DNA of 17,302 nucleotides from an uncultured Clostridia bacterium. Its GTDB lineage: Bacteria; Bacillota; Clostridia; Oscillospirales; Ruminococcaceae. A program made the translations under genes and the position numbers. The stretch covers positions 1 through 17,302 of the forward strand of contig CAMEQX010000005.1 of NCBI GenBank assembly GCA_945933905.1. Reading direction: 5' to 3'. A model generated the notes under the pieces. That model ran no database searches. It saw only the letters and a list, made by a program, of their open reading frames with translations, and was not told the DNA's origin. Below are positions 15,058-17,302 of this stretch, piece after piece. How positions within the stretch are numbered: the stretch's first letter is position 1; each line of letters opens with the position of its first letter.

Positions 15058-15181
15058 TTAAATCAAATTAAGGTTGCCGACTGTTTGGGGAAAACAGTTT
15101 ATCGGCTGAAAATAATTGGGGAAAATATATTAAGAAGTATGCAGGCTTTATAGCCTAAATACTATCTTGTCGTTTTGTAAC
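15025..15181 (-). ncRNA. Candidate small regulatory RNA (about 157 nt) with repeated UUUUCCCCAA motifs
   Basis: It is bounded by a strong promoter (15188-15216) and an intrinsic terminator (15025-15057), both on the minus strand, with no open frame between. Predicted structure in RNA order: stem-loop 1 (15163-15136), AGUAU and AGGC paired with GCCU and AUACU; a single-stranded stretch with UUUUCCCCAA (15125-15116); stem-loop 2 (15106-15076), GCCG/CGGC plus ACUGUUU/AAACAGU with loop UCCCC from the second UUUUCCCCAA (15094-15085); and the terminator stem-loop with loop CCCCCU. Three exposed C-rich runs are typical of Firmicutes sRNAs that pair with Shine-Dalgarno sequences, such as RsaE/RoxS. 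No known family is recognised. It could instead be a processed 3' end of the AEC-transporter message. Confidence 0.6.
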
Positions 15182-15187
15182 ATATAA

Positions 15188-15216
15188 ATTATACCATTTT
15201 TTTTGGAATTTTGCAA
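15188..15216 (-). promoter_or_regulatory. Sigma-A promoter of the candidate sRNA
   Basis: Minus strand: -35 TTGCAA (15216-15211), 17-nt spacer, -10 TATAAT (15193-15188), with TGG before the -10 (extended -10). No gene follows before the terminator at 15025. Confidence 0.75.
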
Positions 15217-15225
15217 CAATTATAG

Positions 15226-15255
15226 TGTACAAACTGCAAATGATTTTTTTGTACA
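15226..15255. promoter_or_regulatory. Perfect dyad upstream of the sRNA promoter (possible regulator site)
   Basis: TGTACAAA (15226-15233), 14-nt spacer, TTTGTACA (15248-15255): perfect 8-bp arms. It is centred about 60 nt upstream of the predicted sRNA start, a usual activator position, and sits just after the AEC transporter stop. It is followed by no T-tract on the minus strand, so it is a poor terminator. Confidence 0.5.
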
Positions 15256-15258
15256 TTT

Positions 15259-16203
15259 TCACGAAATCCACCCGCACATCAGCTCATAAAACGCGAGAAT
15301 AAGCGGCATTGTCGCCATACTCAAAATAGTTGATACCGCAAAGTGATTTGACGCGTATTCGGCGTTTTTCCCGAATTTATGCGAGAACATAATCGCAGCC
15401 GAAGCAGTCGGAGCTGCCGCTGCCACGAGAATTGGACCGACAGCGGTTGCATTTGCGCCGAAATGCCGCGCAACAGCGTAGCCCGTTGCAATCACCGCGG
15501 GCAAAAGCAGCAAGCGGAATGCCTGCAAAAAGTACACGCGCTTTTTCGTGAAGCAGCTTTTTATTCCCGCCATAGCAATCGTCGCGCCCGAAACAACCAT
15601 CGCAAGCGGCGTGTTCAGCGCGCCGAGGTAATTGAGCGGCTGCTGTATGATTTCGGGAACGCGAAATCCCGTGAAAAAGCACACAAGCCCGAGAATTATA
15701 CTCAGCATCGCGGGTGAAAGCACGATTTTCACAAGACCTTTTCCCGAGAGCTTTTTCCCGCTCATCATCACAACGCCGTGCGTCCACATAAAAACATTGA
15801 ACGCGGTGATGTACGCGGTGAGGTAAAAAACGCCCTCCGAGCCGTAGGTCGCCTCGGCAAGCGGAATTCCCATAAACGCACAGTTTGAATAACCGATTGC
15901 AAAGCGCTCAACCTCGAAATCCTTGTGCGTTTTTCGCACAATAAGACGAGCTGCAAGCACGGACAACGCCTGTGACGCAAACGCAAGCGCAAGCGCCGTC
16001 AAAAGTCCTTTGAGCAGCTCGGGGTTAAAATCTGTCTGATAAGCGTTGAAAATGACAATCGGGCTGATTATGGAAATCGTGATGTTTGAGAGCCGTTTTG
16101 ACGAGTTTTCGTCAAGAAAATCTTTCTTGTACAAAAAATACCCGAAAAACAGCAAAATCAGCATTACACAAGCCTGAAATGCTGTAATCAGCGCAGAGTT
16201 CAT
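15259..16203 (-). CDS. AEC-family (auxin efflux carrier-like) transporter
   Basis: 314 aa, typical of the AEC family, with about ten hydrophobic helices in two halves. The N-terminal half opens QACVMLILLFFGYFLYKK and LSNITISIISPIVIFNAY; the crossover-like segment FAIGYSNCAFMGIPLAEATYG is the most diagnostic, followed by LGALNTPLAMVVSGATIA and PILVAAAAPTASAAIMF. Members export or import small organic acids such as malate or other metabolites; the substrate is not readable from sequence. ATG at 16203 overlaps the bioY stop in an ATGA arrangement (4 nt), so translation is probably coupled to bioY. The link to biotin transport suggests, but does not show, a related substrate. Confidence 0.92.
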   Translation of the reverse strand: MNSALITAFQACVMLILLFFGYFLYKKDFLDENSSKRLSNITISIISPIVIFNAYQTDFNPELLKGLLTALALAFASQALSVLAARLIVRKTHKDFEVERFAIGYSNCAFMGIPLAEATYGSEGVFYLTAYITAFNVFMWTHGVVMMSGKKLSGKGLVKIVLSPAMLSIILGLVCFFTGFRVPEIIQQPLNYLGALNTPLAMVVSGATIAMAGIKSCFTKKRVYFLQAFRLLLLPAVIATGYAVARHFGANATAVGPILVAAAAPTASAAIMFSHKFGKNAEYASNHFAVSTILSMATMPLILAFYELMCGWIS

Positions 16204-16754
16204 TGATTTTTCCTTTTATATGCCAAAATTTTGTCCACCCTTGATTTGAGCGGAATACAAATCGCCGTTGCCGCAGCAATCTTTATCGCGTCGCCGATAA
16301 GAAACGGCACAACGCAGCTCATAAGCGCGGGGACAAGCTCGCTTTTCGTTGAAATCATAAACCAAGCCGTGCCGAAAATATAGCACGCAAGCGTTCCCAA
16401 AACCATTCCCACGGGCATCAGCTTTTTATTACGCTCGGCAAAAATTCCCGTTAATATAACCAGCGGTATAAAGCCGATTATGTAGCCGCCCGTAACGCCG
16501 AGCAGCTTTGCGAAGCCGCCCGAAAATCCCGTGAACACGGGCAGACCGACCGCGCCCAGCATAATGTAAACGCAAACCGCCGCCGCGCCCTTTTTGCCCC
16601 CGAGGAAGCCGCCCGCGAGATAAATCGCGAAAGTTCCGAGGGAAATCGGGATAACGCCGACGCTTATCGAAAACGGCGCCATTATGCAGATTATTGCCGC
16701 AAAAAGCGCGATGAACACCATATTGTTCACCGTGAAAAATTTATTCTCTTTCAC
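16200..16754 (-). CDS. bioY: BioY biotin transporter substrate-binding (S) component
   Basis: 184 aa, normal BioY length, six hydrophobic segments. Diagnostic segments are ISVGVIPISLGTFAIYLAGGFLG, with the biotin-site region after the first helix, and YIMLGAVGLPVFTGFSGG followed by LGVTGGYIIGFI. BioY is the membrane S component that captures biotin; transport needs the shared ECF ATPases and EcfT, which are not in this window. Start is GTG at 16754-16752, 12 nt after the TetR-type gene, with a weak site (GAAGTGA) upstream; the next in-frame ATG would remove residues 1-11 only. No promoter or BirA operator is seen between it and the regulator gene, so it appears to be expressed from a promoter outside the window. 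Confidence 0.93.
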   Translation of the reverse strand: MKENKFFTVNNMVFIALFAAIICIMAPFSISVGVIPISLGTFAIYLAGGFLGGKKGAAAVCVYIMLGAVGLPVFTGFSGGFAKLLGVTGGYIIGFIPLVILTGIFAERNKKLMPVGMVLGTLACYIFGTAWFMISTKSELVPALMSCVVPFLIGDAIKIAAATAICIPLKSRVDKILAYKRKNQ

Positions 16755-16766
16755 AAAATCACTTCT

Positions 16767-17302
16767 TTACTTCTCCGCCAAGAGCTTTCTCTCGGGAACA
16801 AACGCCGACAAGCCCTTTACGGCGGTTTTGACGGAAATTTCCGCAAGAACGTCTATATCCTCGCGGCAGCCGTCCCGAAACCACGACGCATAAACCGAAA
16901 GCACTCCCGAAACGATAAACTCCGAGATTGCGTTCAGCTCGCGGTCGTTGTTTCCCGCGCCCATATTTCGCAAAGCGGCTGAAATCGTCCTGCGCAAAGC
17001 AAGCTTCATTCTGCCGCTTGTGAAAATCTCGGGGTTATGCCGCATAAGCCGCGCGAAAAAATCACGGTGAAGCTTCACGGTATCGCTCACGCCGCGCACA
17101 ACCGCGCCGATATTCAGCAAGCTCCCGCTTTGAAGCCGCTCGGAAAACTCCGTTAAAAACTCGTTTTCAAGCTCCTCGAGAACATCGCCGACAGTGCGGT
17201 AGTGACGGTAAAAGGTTTTTCGGTTTATCCTTGCGCTTTCGCAGATTTCCGAAACGGAAATGCGCGAAATAGGCTTCTCGGACATAATCTCAACAAGCAC
17301 AT
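16767..17302 (-). CDS. TetR/AcrR-family transcriptional regulator, 5' end outside window
   Basis: The frame runs open to the window edge. The first codon in the window that could start is GTG at 17300, but it lies within the first TetR helix (LVEIMSEKPISRISVSEIC), so the true start is a few to about 15 codons beyond. The helix-turn-helix is ISVSEICESARINRKTFYRHY, the standard TetR pattern with TFYRHY on the recognition helix. The C-terminal part, about 130 residues, is helical and ligand-binding in the family; the ligand is not recognisable. TAA at 16769-16767 is 12 nt before bioY, so it is probably in one transcript with bioY and the AEC gene and may regulate them. Confidence 0.92.
   Translation of the reverse strand, partial: VLVEIMSEKPISRISVSEICESARINRKTFYRHYRTVGDVLEELENEFLTEFSERLQSGSLLNIGAVVRGVSDTVKLHRDFFARLMRHNPEIFTSGRMKLALRRTISAALRNMGAGNNDRELNAISEFIVSGVLSVYASWFRDGCREDIDVLAEISVKTAVKGLSAFVPERKLLAEK

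Noticed and set aside
15219..15224. Second TATAAT box on the minus strand upstream of the sRNA promoter
   Set aside because: No -35 at proper spacing (the hexamer at 17 nt is AAAATC).
15226..15255. Terminator for the AEC-transporter operon
   Set aside because: Weak A/T-rich arms, 14-nt loop and no T-tract on the minus strand; the real terminator is at 15025-15057.

Overview
The window looks like a chromosomal segment from a low-to-mid GC anaerobic Clostridia (Firmicutes), most like Ruminococcus/Oscillospiraceae. The reasons are strong GGAGG ribosome-binding sites, consensus sigma-A promoters, a CIRCE element, the rpsF-ssb-rpsR order, an ECF-type BioY, and a minimal type IV pilus locus in a Gram-positive style. 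The genus assignment is inference.

Layout. (1) Positions 1-8200, minus strand: a type IV pilus/pseudopilus operon read right to left. It runs pilC (broken by one in-frame TAA), a PilM-PilN fusion, a PilO-like protein, a large PilX-like protein with a Cys-rich zinc-ribbon-like insert, and two class III prepilin-like proteins, the last cut by the window edge. No motor ATPase or prepilin peptidase is present. A strong promoter (8170-8198) and a leader of about 230 nt precede it. (2) 8261-8524: divergent regulatory region with an inverted repeat, the glgP promoter and a highly structured RNA leader whose four complementary segments can pair in two alternative ways. (3) 8525-10885, plus strand: glycogen phosphorylase glgP. 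(4) 10886-11520: a modular repeat element, two tandem hairpins with the same loop, then a perfect-consensus promoter and leader. (5) 11521-12612: rpsF-ssb-rpsR with an intrinsic terminator. (6) 12704-12928: a second, inverted copy of the modular repeat. (7) 12962-14857, minus strand: htpG, with CIRCE over its transcription start. (8) 15025-15255, minus strand: a candidate small RNA with its own promoter, terminator, upstream dyad and repeated UUUUCCCCAA motifs. (9) 15259-17302, minus strand: an operon of a TetR-type regulator (5' end outside the window), BioY, and an AEC-family transporter overlapping bioY by 4 nt.

How they work together. The pil genes would build the inner-membrane platform (PilC, PilMN, PilO) and the minor pilin set of one pilus or pseudopilus; the nonsense codon in pilC puts its function in doubt. 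glgP mobilises glycogen. rpsF-ssb-rpsR is housekeeping. htpG is probably HrcA-controlled. The most interesting parts are non-coding: the bistable glgP leader, the C-rich sRNA candidate, and the paired repeats that each lie just after the stop codon of glgP or htpG in the same sense orientation.
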